Shown: in pieces, positions 40,043 to 48,668 of the stretch
Numbering within the stretch: the first letter of the stretch is position 1
How the letters are laid out: the number at the start of each line of letters is the position of its first letter
Assembly (NCBI GenBank): GCA_036388475.1
Contig: DASVRT010000021.1
Coordinates: 85,100 to 149,099, forward strand
DNA: 64,000 nucleotides
Reading direction: 5' to 3'
Source of the DNA: JALZHR01 sp036388475
Lineage (GTDB): Bacteria > Acidobacteriota > Blastocatellia > Pyrinomonadales > Pyrinomonadaceae
Notes under the pieces: model-generated
Databases searched by the model: none
The model's input: the letters and a program-made list of their open reading frames with translations, nothing else
What the model was told of the DNA's origin: nothing
Made by a program: the position numbers and the translations under genes

Positions 40043-41079
40043 GGTTGGATTCTTAATAGATAGCTGCACACGGCAATCGGCACGCCGGGCGCGACGGAAA
40101 CTCTCTGTCCCATCGGAACTTCGTAATTGTTGACCATTGCCGGATTGCGTCCTTCGTTTATCAAAAAATATCCCTGTTCGTTGCAGATGAGCGTGACGTG
40201 ACGGCGACTGATTTCCGGGTCGCCGGCGAGCGGGATGTCGACGGGTTTCGATTTCGAGCCGCGCCCGACGCTGATTTCGTTCTGATAAATCGGCACGACG
40301 TTTTGACGAACGCCGCCGCGCCAGATTTCCAGCTTGTAAAGCTCGGTCGTGCGCCCTTTAACGTGGGTCATTTCTTCCGAATCTCCGGCTTCAAAAGGCG
40401 GCGTTTGCTGTTGCTGTTGCTGCGCTAAAGGCGGCGGCTGATACGCGGATTGCGGCGCTTGTTGCTGCGGCGGAATATGCGGCTGCACATTTAGCTGCGC
40501 GACGGTCGGCGGCGGATGATTCGGCGAAGCTCCGGTCTGGCTCGGCGGCGTGAAATTCGGAATCGGCGTGACTTGATTCGTCGGTTTCGACTGCTGCTGT
40601 TGCTGAGTCGGTTGCGACGGCAGCTGCGGTTTCGGACGCGACAGGATGCTCGTTTTGTTGCTCGAAGAATCGTCCCAGCTGTGCTGGACGCGGACGTCGC
40701 CTTTTTCCAGCGTTCCGTCCACGCGAAGCTCGACGGCGAAAGACTGCGTTTCCAGCTTTTTCTTGCCGGAAATTTCTTTCGCGCGTTCCGCCAGAATGTG
40801 ATAGAGACCCTGTTCCAGACCGCGCCGCCTGACGCCCGTCCAGTCTTTATCGTCTTCCTCGCTGAGAAAAATAATATATTCGCTCGGAATCAAGACCGTG
40901 CCCTGCGGCAAAGGCGTCATTTCGCGCTGCATCACTTCTTCGACGGCGCGGGCGAGCCTGACAATAAATTCTTCTCCGGCGCTGCGCGGCTTGACCTGCG
41001 CGTCGCGCGCCGCTTCCTCCAGAACGGTCTCCGCCGTGTCGCCGTCAATCCAACGTCTTACTTTGTCCAAAACGCTCAC
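40036..41079 (-). CDS. FhaA-like protein: DUF3662 plus FHA domain
   Basis: A 347-residue cytosolic protein. Residues 1-135 match DUF3662, the N-terminal domain of FhaA (TAETVLEEAARDAQVKPRS, VLIPSEYIIFLSEED). A Pro/Gln-rich linker (about 150-235) follows. Residues about 260-345 form an FHA domain with VGRGSKSKP, the SRRH motif and NYEVPMGQ. FHA domains bind phosphothreonine. The start is GTG at 41079 with GAGG eight bases upstream, 5 bp after the kinase stop, so it is in the kinase operon and is probably its reader or substrate. The second FhaA-like gene is at 48669. Confidence 0.9.
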   Translation of the reverse strand: MSVLDKVRRWIDGDTAETVLEEAARDAQVKPRSAGEEFIVRLARAVEEVMQREMTPLPQGTVLIPSEYIIFLSEEDDKDWTGVRRRGLEQGLYHILAERAKEISGKKKLETQSFAVELRVDGTLEKGDVRVQHSWDDSSSNKTSILSRPKPQLPSQPTQQQQQSKPTNQVTPIPNFTPPSQTGASPNHPPPTVAQLNVQPHIPPQQQAPQSAYQPPPLAQQQQQQTPPFEAGDSEEMTHVKGRTTELYKLEIWRGGVRQNVVPIYQNEISVGRGSKSKPVDIPLAGDPEISRRHVTLICNEQGYFLINEGRNPAMVNNYEVPMGQRVSVAPGVPIAVCSYLLRIQPK

Positions 41080-41084
41080 TATAT

Positions 41085-42623
41085 TTACCTCGAAAGTTGT
41101 ATTGTTTCCTTACCCGAGTCTTTTTTACTAATCCAACCGTGGTCAACCCAATCCGAAGATTTCGGACGACTATAATTGATTATATCAACCTCATACCAGT
41201 TTTCGGTTTCATCAACAATCCTAACACGCGAATCTTTCGGGACTAAACCGACAGGTTTTTTATTTGTGTTTGATTCGGGACGCAGGTTTATGTCCGTTAG
41301 GGCAAAGGCTTCGCGGCTGACAAACGGATTTCTGAATTCGGGAATAATTTTGCCGGTTCTGAGATAACTTTGCGTGACAAACAACGCGCCCGCGAAAACC
41401 GCGAGAAACAGTAAAAGGACGCCGGCGCGTCGCAGAAAGCTTTTCCTTTCGACCGGCTCGGCTTCTTCCTCGTCAATATAAGTCTTTAAAAATTCTTCGT
41501 TTTTTGGCGGCGGCGTTTCTTGTGCCGGCGGCTGCGGCGGGTTTGAATCCAGTTTGACCACCAGGTTCGGAGCGCTTGCCGGAATACCGAGATTTTTCAG
41601 CTTCAAATCGCGCGAAGTGTTAAATTGCGGGCGCTGCGGCGCGAGCGGCGTGTAGCCCTCGGCGACGTGCGCGCGCGGCAAAGCGTTGAGGCGAGGAGCG
41701 GCGATGTGCGTCTTCATTTCGCCGGTGTCCGCTTCAGCCAAAAGTTTTATGTGCGCTAAATCTTTCCAGAATTCATCGACCGTCTGATAGCGGTCTTGGG
41801 GATTGTTCTGCGTGGCTTTTTGCAGAACCCGCAGCAAATCGTTTGCCCAGACTTCTTTTCGCGTGTCGAAGGGAAGCTCTTTGACCGGCTGATTGGCGAA
41901 AAAGCGCGGCGATTCGCAGGTAATCAGGACGTAAGAGGATTTTGCCAGCGAGTAGACGTCGGCGGCGGGCGTCAGCTGCGTGACGGTCGAGACGCCGGCG
42001 TCGCCGTCCGTCAGCATCGGGCTGTGTTCGGGCGGCGCGTAAATGTTTGTGCCGACGCGCGTAATCGGCGAATCGGAAGCGGAAAAGCGCGCGACGCCGA
42101 AATCGGCGATTTTGACCGTCTCGCGGTCGTCGGTCAAAAGCAGATTCTGCGGTTTGATGTCGCGGTGAATGACGCCGTTTTTGTGCGCGTGTCCGAGCCC
42201 GGCGCAAACCTGCTCGATATATTTCAAAGCCTGCAAAATGTTGATGTTTTTCTGGCGGCACAAACGCGCCAAATCGCCGCCCGAAAGATATTCCAGAACC
42301 AGATAATGAAAAACCGTGCCGCGCAAATCTCTGGCAGTTCCGTGTCCGAGACGACTGACGACGTTCGGATGACGAACGCGGTCGAGCGCGACGGCTTCGT
42401 TCTGAAAATTTTCGACCAGCGTGCGTTCCAAATCCGCATCCAAATCGTTTTGCATAAAAACGTTCAGCGCTTTGATAACGACCTGTCGATGCGGCGAATC
42501 AGGCGCGGCGAGCTTGTCGCGGGCAACATAAATTTCGGCATAGCTTCCGCGTCCGAGCAGCGAGGTAATATCGTATCGCCCGTCGAGCCGCGAGTTTTGC
42601 AAGGAAAGTTCTTTCATCATCAA
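41085..42623 (-). CDS. Membrane Ser/Thr protein kinase with extracytoplasmic SH3-like domain
   Basis: A 512-residue Hanks-type kinase. Glycine loop LGRGSYAEIYVARD near 23-36, catalytic Lys in QVVIKALN, HRDIKPQNLL near 152-161 and DFGVARF near 175-181 are intact. A linker of ~100 residues rich in Pro leads to one membrane helix (about 398-420). The outer part (about 440-505) reads PKDSRVRIVDETENWYEVD and WVDHGWISKKD, an SH3_3-like fold; PASTA repeats are absent. The SH3 domain may sense cell-wall fragments. It is cotranscribed with an FhaA-like gene. Confidence 0.93.
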   Translation of the reverse strand: MMMKELSLQNSRLDGRYDITSLLGRGSYAEIYVARDKLAAPDSPHRQVVIKALNVFMQNDLDADLERTLVENFQNEAVALDRVRHPNVVSRLGHGTARDLRGTVFHYLVLEYLSGGDLARLCRQKNINILQALKYIEQVCAGLGHAHKNGVIHRDIKPQNLLLTDDRETVKIADFGVARFSASDSPITRVGTNIYAPPEHSPMLTDGDAGVSTVTQLTPAADVYSLAKSSYVLITCESPRFFANQPVKELPFDTRKEVWANDLLRVLQKATQNNPQDRYQTVDEFWKDLAHIKLLAEADTGEMKTHIAAPRLNALPRAHVAEGYTPLAPQRPQFNTSRDLKLKNLGIPASAPNLVVKLDSNPPQPPAQETPPPKNEEFLKTYIDEEEAEPVERKSFLRRAGVLLLFLAVFAGALFVTQSYLRTGKIIPEFRNPFVSREAFALTDINLRPESNTNKKPVGLVPKDSRVRIVDETENWYEVDIINYSRPKSSDWVDHGWISKKDSGKETIQLSR

Positions 42624-43006
42624 TCAAGTAAATGCTACATCAAAATGCGGGACTTCACCAATAAACTGATACGAAAGAAGCAAGGGAAAGTTCAATTACG
42701 ATAGAAGACCGGAAGCCGAAGGCAAAAGTAAAAAGTAAAAAGGCAAAAGAAACGCGTTGCTTTAATTATGAAAGCCGTGTCTCGGACTAAAAACACGATT
42801 CGAGTCACTGAAAACATACTTCGTTCAGGTTAAAACATCAGACGATTAGACTCGGAACGTATCCGGATACGTCTTGACGCGTATCGTTTTAGGTTTTGAA
42901 CTTAATTGTTGAGGCTCAGAACCCAAAAGTTCAGCCTCCGAACCTGCAACTTTAGGCTCGGAGGCTGAACTTTATTTACCTTTTATCGTCAAATAACGGG
43001 ATTAAT
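42624..43006. promoter_or_regulatory. Gap with a 16-bp palindrome and a 16-bp stem hairpin
   Basis: 383 bp between the kinase and the pilin operon, both leftward. ACGTATCCGGATACGT (42857-42872) is a perfect 16-bp palindrome of operator size, about 235 bp upstream of the kinase ATG. The hairpin AAAGTTCAGCCTCCGA / TCGGAGGCTGAACTTT (42926-42941, 42958-42973) lies 34 bp after the pilin operon stop. Heptad-like AAAAGTA units occur near 42715-42740. No gene is seen. Confidence 0.6.
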
Positions 43007-45946
43007 TTAGTCGTTGGTGCGCTGAAATCCGGTTATCTGCACGTATTGGAAAAACGGCGTGCCCGGCGGCAGGCGCGCAGCGTCCAGAAACGTGCTGTCA
43101 AACACCCAGTTGCGAACCGGCGGATTGTAAACCGTGTTGCAGCATTTAAACGCGCCGTTGTTATTGCGCGAATTGAAAAGATTAATCAGGGAACCGGAAT
43201 AATTCAGATAAGTCTTGAAGGCGGCATTGCCGGGGTCGGTCCATCTTTCCAGAAAGCGTTTGAAGTTATGGACGCCGCCGTTTAATTTCGGGGAAATTCC
43301 GCCCTGATTCGGCGTGCCGTCGATATTGGCGATGGTGTCGCCGGAAATCATCGCAAAGCGGACGGTCGTTTCGGTCGCCTTACGCTGGCTCAGGTCGTAT
43401 GGATAAGCGAAGCTTTTGGCGTCGTTCCAGTTATTGGAAAGAATGGTTACCGAATCGGCGACAATCGAAGCCGGAATATGACTCGTGCTGTTGAACGGCA
43501 TGTATTCATTATACGGCGTGTTGCCGGTCGAATATTTATTGGCGACGTGAGTGGCGTTGTAGTTTCCTTCGACGTAAATGCCGTTTTCGGAAGCGACGGT
43601 AAAGCCTTTCGTGTTGCCCGCGTTAGCCGAATCGTAAATGCCCGGTATTTTCTCGCCGTTAATCAAACGAACGCCGCGACGATAGAATTTATGGTCGATG
43701 ACGGCGGCGTAATCGGGAAACCAGAGGTTGGCGTATTTGGTCGCTTCGTTGGTGTAATCCGTATTCAGGATGCCGTAGCCGTAGCTTCCCGGTCGCTGCA
43801 AATCTTCGCCGGGCTGTTTCACGCCGTCGTTTCCGGGATTCGCGCCGTAGATGTCTTCCATATCGTATTCGCCGTCGAAATCATAATCGCCCCGTCGGTC
43901 GGAGGTGTATAAAACCCAGCCGTTATTATCGGGAATATGATTTTTTCGGAGAGTGTTTGTGCCGTTTCCGTTCGCGAAAGGCGTATTGCCCGGAAACAGC
44001 CCGTCAAAATCGCCTCTTAAAAATCGTCTCAGATTGGCGACGTCGATATCGACCATACTCATCACGCCGTTTTGCGTGACGCGGCTGGTGCTGTAGATGC
44101 TCGGGTCGTCGTAATAAGTTCCTTCGCGCGTGTCATACATCTGAATCGGGAACGGGACGAGCGCCGAACGCGTCGTGAGTAAGTACTCAGCCGTTTTGAG
44201 ATGCCCCATATTTTCATAATTTGCCCCGGCGCTCGGGTCGTCGTTGACCGCCGTGCAGCCGCTGGTGCAGCCGTTGCTGATATTGGAAGTCGTTCCCAGA
44301 TAGCGGAGGACAAAATTGTAATTCGAAAACGGGAATAAATATTTCGTTGCGGCGCTCGGAGCGCCGCTGTTAGTATTGGACGCGCCGGGAATCGGCGGTC
44401 CGGGAATGGCAAAGCGCTGCAATTTTATGATGGCGCGGCTGTCCGTTCCGGTTGAAGGCGATTGCGGCGTGGTTTCCGTCAGCGAGCTGCTCGGCGGAGT
44501 TTCGTCGTAGTTGTCGATCATAACCACATTCGGTGCCTGCTCGGTCACGCCGAGACTTAAAAATTCCTGTGTAATGTCTTTTGTGACGACTGTTTCGTTC
44601 GAAGCATCGTATTGCACCGTTTCGACCTTTATCCAAACCTGCTGTCCGGTGTATAAGCGCTCGCCGTTGACGCGCGTCGCCTGATAGCCGCCGGTCATCG
44701 GCAAAGGCAGATAGCCGCGCGAGCGCTTCCAGAGCGTCGAATTGTTTCTGTCCGGGTCGTTGCCTTTTCCTTCCCAATCGCCGTCGAGACGGATGCCGCA
44801 ATTGCCGATGACGGCGGCGGTGCCGACGCCCGTAGCGCAGCCCGGCAATTTGGCTTTGCTGTCGGATAAGCTGATGCGAATGCCGGGTTTATTGGCGTAT
44901 CGCTCGCTGGTCATAATCGGATTATCGACGTCGGCGGCGGCGACCGCGGTGACTACGCCGTTTTTATTATGGATGTCGCCGATTTGTTTGCCGCGTCTGA
45001 CCATTTCCACTAAATCGGTATCGACGCCGACGGCGAGCGGAAGCTTTAATTCCTTGACGCCCGATTGCAGATTGCCGTCGAAAATCGCATTGTCGGTCGT
45101 CCAGACGGTGTTGACTCTGCTTGGCGGCAAATCCGGGTCGCTCGCAAAAATATTATTGGTAGCGCCCGAAGTCGTGTTTAAGGCGCTGCCTTTGGTCGGC
45201 AGAAGCTGTTTCCAGATGCCCGACGCGTTTTTGATATAAGTCTGGTCGTTGGCGCTGTCGCCCGTGTAGCCGTTACGCCACGACTGCGTGATGATTTGAC
45301 CGACGGCGGTCACGCGCGAATCGAAATACACACCGTCCGCGCCGGGCGAGACAAAAAAGTGCCGGTTCGAGTGGACGCGACCGCCGAAGCCGAATCTGGG
45401 CGGGCGATAAAGCTCCAAATCGTCGTCGTAGAAAATACCGAATTGAAAGATAGGAATACGATTATTTAAAACATTGCGCGTTAATTGAACCTGGATGCCG
45501 CTCTGGTCGGTTGCCGTCGTCCGCAGCCGCCAGTTGTCTCTGATAGCGTATAAACCGGCAAATTCGCCGCCCGGCAAAACGACCGTCACGCTGTCGGAAG
45601 TTTTGTCGAGCTCCTGTTTAAACGTGTAGTCTTCCCACAAACGCGGGACGAGAGCGGTTTTAACGGCGCTTAAATCCGCATCCGACGGATTGATTTTGAC
45701 TTCGAAGGTTTTATTGAAGTTTCTGGTCATCAATTCCAGGCTGCCCTGCGCCGCGTAAAAAGTTCGCCCTTCCGCCGTTTCATTGCCGACGGCAGCCGCC
45801 TCGATTGCCGTTCTGGTCAGCGCCAGCGTGACAAAAACGCTGATGAGACCTAAAACAAAGACGGCGATAACCAGAGCCGAACCGTTTTGACGAGCGGCGT
45901 TTCCGTTACTTAAAGAATCATTTTGCGCAGTTTCCGATGTATTCAT
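43007..45946 (-). CDS. Very large PilX-like minor pilin / pilus-associated protein
   Basis: A 979-residue protein that starts with a PilX-type prepilin segment: GSALVIAVFVLGLISVFVTLALTR near 21-46, one membrane helix, then a long extracytoplasmic region. Minor pilin PilX is normally ~170 residues; the extra ~800 residues hold repeated Asn/Gly/Thr-rich strands and an acidic DYDFDGEYDMED stretch near 680-700 that may bind calcium. It could be the tip adhesin of a type IV pilus. I start at 45946, preceded by TTGAGG. It is the last gene of the four-gene minor pilin operon. Confidence 0.82.
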   Translation of the reverse strand: MNTSETAQNDSLSNGNAARQNGSALVIAVFVLGLISVFVTLALTRTAIEAAAVGNETAEGRTFYAAQGSLELMTRNFNKTFEVKINPSDADLSAVKTALVPRLWEDYTFKQELDKTSDSVTVVLPGGEFAGLYAIRDNWRLRTTATDQSGIQVQLTRNVLNNRIPIFQFGIFYDDDLELYRPPRFGFGGRVHSNRHFFVSPGADGVYFDSRVTAVGQIITQSWRNGYTGDSANDQTYIKNASGIWKQLLPTKGSALNTTSGATNNIFASDPDLPPSRVNTVWTTDNAIFDGNLQSGVKELKLPLAVGVDTDLVEMVRRGKQIGDIHNKNGVVTAVAAADVDNPIMTSERYANKPGIRISLSDSKAKLPGCATGVGTAAVIGNCGIRLDGDWEGKGNDPDRNNSTLWKRSRGYLPLPMTGGYQATRVNGERLYTGQQVWIKVETVQYDASNETVVTKDITQEFLSLGVTEQAPNVVMIDNYDETPPSSSLTETTPQSPSTGTDSRAIIKLQRFAIPGPPIPGASNTNSGAPSAATKYLFPFSNYNFVLRYLGTTSNISNGCTSGCTAVNDDPSAGANYENMGHLKTAEYLLTTRSALVPFPIQMYDTREGTYYDDPSIYSTSRVTQNGVMSMVDIDVANLRRFLRGDFDGLFPGNTPFANGNGTNTLRKNHIPDNNGWVLYTSDRRGDYDFDGEYDMEDIYGANPGNDGVKQPGEDLQRPGSYGYGILNTDYTNEATKYANLWFPDYAAVIDHKFYRRGVRLINGEKIPGIYDSANAGNTKGFTVASENGIYVEGNYNATHVANKYSTGNTPYNEYMPFNSTSHIPASIVADSVTILSNNWNDAKSFAYPYDLSQRKATETTVRFAMISGDTIANIDGTPNQGGISPKLNGGVHNFKRFLERWTDPGNAAFKTYLNYSGSLINLFNSRNNNGAFKCCNTVYNPPVRNWVFDSTFLDAARLPPGTPFFQYVQITGFQRTND

Positions 45947-45969
45947 ATTTATTTCTACCTCAACTGTTT

Positions 45970-47073
45970 TCAACTTGCGTCGTAGCCTAAATTACGGGTG
46001 CTGAAAGTGGAAGACATATTGATTCGATAAGGCTGATTCCGGTGGTCTAATTCGTTCGTTTTGACGTGAACCGTAAATCTGACCTGACGAATTTTAGCCA
46101 GATTCGATGGCAAATCGTCGACGGTGCCGGGAATTCCGTCCGCTCCGGCGCTGGGATTATCCGAGAGCGTTCCGTCGTCCATCACATATTTGATTTGAAA
46201 ATTTTCGACGCCGTAAACTATCGGCTCGTCCACCCAGTTTTGCGGCGGATTGCTTCCGACCGGCGTCACGTTGGCGTATTCTCTCCGCGTCAGAATGCCG
46301 TCGGCAGTGACGAAATAAGTTATCATCCGGACTCGCTGCATACTCGCCGGCGTCGTAATGCCGCGCAGCGTGCCGGTCGAGCCGGTCTGGTTGAATCCGA
46401 GCACGTCGCCGTTGGAAAACTGAACTTTGTCGGTTCCGCTCAAACCCGTCACCAGCGCCAGCGCCGAGCCGGTGTTTCCCGTCACCAGATAAATATCGTT
46501 TTTTCGGCACGACGCGTTGCTGCCCGAAATCGGAACGATTTCGTCGATGCCGGAAGCGTTCGTCGTCGCCGCGTTGATGTTCAGCGGCTGCGAAACTTCG
46601 CTGCCCGCCGCGCCGACCAAATTAAAAGTCGAATCCTTAAAAACAAACGTCACCTGGTCGGTCTTTGTGCCGGCGGTGGAATTAAAAGTGTTCGAGTTGA
46701 TGTCGTTTCCGGCGATTATCGGCGGCACGGTGTCGCGCGTCGTGTCGAAATCATTGGGAATAGCGAGCAGGCTCGAAATTTTATTGTCCGGCAGCACGAC
46801 CGTGCTGTTCATAGGATAACCGTAACCGGCATTATAAGTGTCGCGTCCAATCAGGTTGAGGGCGAAACGAACATTTTTGGTCGACTGAACCTGTTGATTG
46901 ACGAGCAGGCGGTTGCGCTGTGCAAGCTGCAAAACGCCGTAAATGGCGACGGTGACGATGACAAAAATTACCATCGCAATGACCAGTTCGAGCAGGGTAA
47001 ATCCTTGCTCGCGACAGCGAACGGCGGCGGTTGCTGCGTCTCCTGCATTCGGCGAATTTAAATTATTCTGCAT
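45970..47073 (-). CDS. PilW-like minor pilin
   Basis: A 367-residue prepilin. The prepilin peptidase site and helix read QGFTLLELVIAMVIFVIVTV near residues 22-41, with the conserved Glu after cleavage. The head (about 70-367) is long and Gly/Ser/Thr-rich, as in PilW. I start at 47073; the open frame reaches 47415 but overlaps the pilV-like gene out of frame. It follows pilV by 20 bp. Confidence 0.86.
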   Translation of the reverse strand: MQNNLNSPNAGDAATAAVRCREQGFTLLELVIAMVIFVIVTVAIYGVLQLAQRNRLLVNQQVQSTKNVRFALNLIGRDTYNAGYGYPMNSTVVLPDNKISSLLAIPNDFDTTRDTVPPIIAGNDINSNTFNSTAGTKTDQVTFVFKDSTFNLVGAAGSEVSQPLNINAATTNASGIDEIVPISGSNASCRKNDIYLVTGNTGSALALVTGLSGTDKVQFSNGDVLGFNQTGSTGTLRGITTPASMQRVRMITYFVTADGILTRREYANVTPVGSNPPQNWVDEPIVYGVENFQIKYVMDDGTLSDNPSAGADGIPGTVDDLPSNLAKIRQVRFTVHVKTNELDHRNQPYRINMSSTFSTRNLGYDAS

Positions 47074-47093
47074 AGCTTTCTCTTGCGGCGTTT

Positions 47094-47627
47094 TTAATAA
47101 CTTGTCAAAACTGTCGTCAGGCTTTCCTGCCTCTGAATGGCGCCGACATAATACTTGACATTGATTTCGACGGAACGGATTCTGACCGCCATATTTCCGG
47201 CGGGAATGCAGTTGTAAGAAGGTCTGTCCTGGTCGCATTCGTCCCTGATAATTATTTCGCGCGTAAAGCCGGTCAAGACGCTGCCGGTATCGTCGGCGGT
47301 GCCCATCACTTCGTCGGGACCGGCTTCGGTTTTGACCGGCTGAACGCCGTTTTGAAAAATTCCCTCCGGCACGGGACAGGGCGTCGTGACGCAAATGTTT
47401 CCGACTTTTTTCCATCCGAGTCGCGCCGCGTCGGTTTCCTTAACCGACATAATGGATTCCATCGTCGAGCTCGCTATCTGCTTGGCGTTCAATTGCTGCT
47501 CCTGCCCTTTGGTTTGAAAAATCGCGCCTGTAATGGCGGACACCAATGCCAAAATTCCGACCAGCAGGATGACGACGGCAACCATTACGTCGATATACGA
47601 AAATCCGGCTTCTGATTTGCTTTTCAT
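47094..47627 (-). CDS. PilV-like minor pilin
   Basis: A 177-residue prepilin with EAGFSYIDVMVAVVILLVG near 6-24 as the cleavage and membrane segment; the usual Glu5 is Asp (IDV). It matches PilV in length and in position between a FimT/GspH-type and a PilW-type gene. These proteins prime pilus assembly at the inner membrane. Confidence 0.87.
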   Translation of the reverse strand: MKSKSEAGFSYIDVMVAVVILLVGILALVSAITGAIFQTKGQEQQLNAKQIASSTMESIMSVKETDAARLGWKKVGNICVTTPCPVPEGIFQNGVQPVKTEAGPDEVMGTADDTGSVLTGFTREIIIRDECDQDRPSYNCIPAGNMAVRIRSVEINVKYYVGAIQRQESLTTVLTSY

Positions 47628-47646
47628 ATTTTTGGGGTGGCTCGAA

Positions 47647-48327
47647 TTAATAAGCTACAAAGGTTGTGCCGTTATGTTTCCAGTATCTGACGGCGCCGCT
47701 GCCGCCGAACATCGTGATGGCGCGCACTTCTTTCAGGCTTCGGGGATTGCTGTTTCCGGCGGCAACCGGCGCCCAGACGTATAAATTCGCGCTGGTCAGC
47801 GTGCCGGCGGCGTTGACGACCGAGCCGTCGCTTTTGAATCGAATCGCCCAGACGCTGTGACCGGTGACGGTCGTGCCGGCGCGCTTGTGTCCAATCGTAT
47901 CGGCGGCAAAGACCGCGTTGTTGTAATTCGGCGGATTCGGCGGCGAAACGCCCGTCGGTATCTGGTCCATCCTGACCTCGCCGGTCGATTCGAGCGGGAT
48001 TGCCTTAACTTCCGTGTCGTCGCTCGCGCCCGCCCCTTTTTCGTCGATAAGCAGCAGCTTATTGTCCGTCAAATCAATCTCCAGACGCATCGTCCGGCGT
48101 TTATTTAAAGCCAGCTGATTGGCTTCGCGCATAAAATCCATCACTTGCAGCGCCTGGTCTTCGGATTTATATCTTTTCTGGTAGTTGTATATATAAGGCA
48201 ACGAAATGGCGGAGAGAATCATTATAATGACAAGCACGATGACCAGTTCAATCATCGAAAATCCGCTTGTTTTATGTCGTTTCGCCGCGTCCGAAGAGGC
48301 AGGCTTTTTATTGATGTTTGCTTTCAT
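47647..48327 (-). CDS. GspH/FimT-type minor pilin
   Basis: A 226-residue prepilin: SGFSMIELVIVLVIIMILSA near residues 21-40 is the classic prepilin signal, followed by a GspH/FimT head (REANQLALNKRRTMRLEID near 70-88). It leads the pilin operon (GspH/FimT, PilV, PilW, PilX). No pilus motor, platform or secretin gene is in the window. Confidence 0.9.
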   Translation of the reverse strand: MKANINKKPASSDAAKRHKTSGFSMIELVIVLVIIMILSAISLPYIYNYQKRYKSEDQALQVMDFMREANQLALNKRRTMRLEIDLTDNKLLLIDEKGAGASDDTEVKAIPLESTGEVRMDQIPTGVSPPNPPNYNNAVFAADTIGHKRAGTTVTGHSVWAIRFKSDGSVVNAAGTLTSANLYVWAPVAAGNSNPRSLKEVRAITMFGGSGAVRYWKHNGTTFVAY

Positions 48328-48668
48328 TGTAGTAATTACTCAATTTATGCAGTGACGTTGGGGTAAGATTAATTGCGGCATTGCTTTCGGGGCTTTCTGA
48401 AAACATAATCTCGTTGCATTGCCGCCCGCGGAGCTGAAATTGATGATTAACGAGCAGTTTTTAATTCAATTTGACCGAGTATGAATGAAAAAACTTCAAT
48501 CTGACTCAGTAATAATTATACAAACAATGCAAAACATTTTCCAACAAAATTTTCTGCACGATGAAAAAGTGTAAAAATAAACGGACGGATTGCTTCCATT
48601 TAAGGGGCGTTTCGGATAAAATTACGGCACGTTCAAGGAAAATTTTTCTTCCGTAGAAACTTCGGGAA
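48328..48668. other. Divergent gap, no gene seen
   Basis: 341 bp between the leftward pilin operon and the rightward FhaA-like/PBP operon. It is AT-rich and must hold promoters for both. A TTGACC occurs at 48471 but I could not pair it with a good -10 box. No palindrome of note. Confidence 0.45.

Noticed and set aside
41796..42704. 302-codon frame on the plus strand
   Set aside because: It is antisense to the kinase catalytic domain, whose motifs are all intact on the other strand.
46066..47061. 331-codon frame on the plus strand
   Set aside because: It is antisense to the pilW-like gene, with a composition dominated by Arg, Val and Gly and no signal or domain.
47074..47415. N-terminal extension of the pilW-like gene
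   Set aside because: The extra 114 codons overlap the pilV-like gene in another frame and are Arg-rich; the prepilin signal starts properly from the ATG at 47073.
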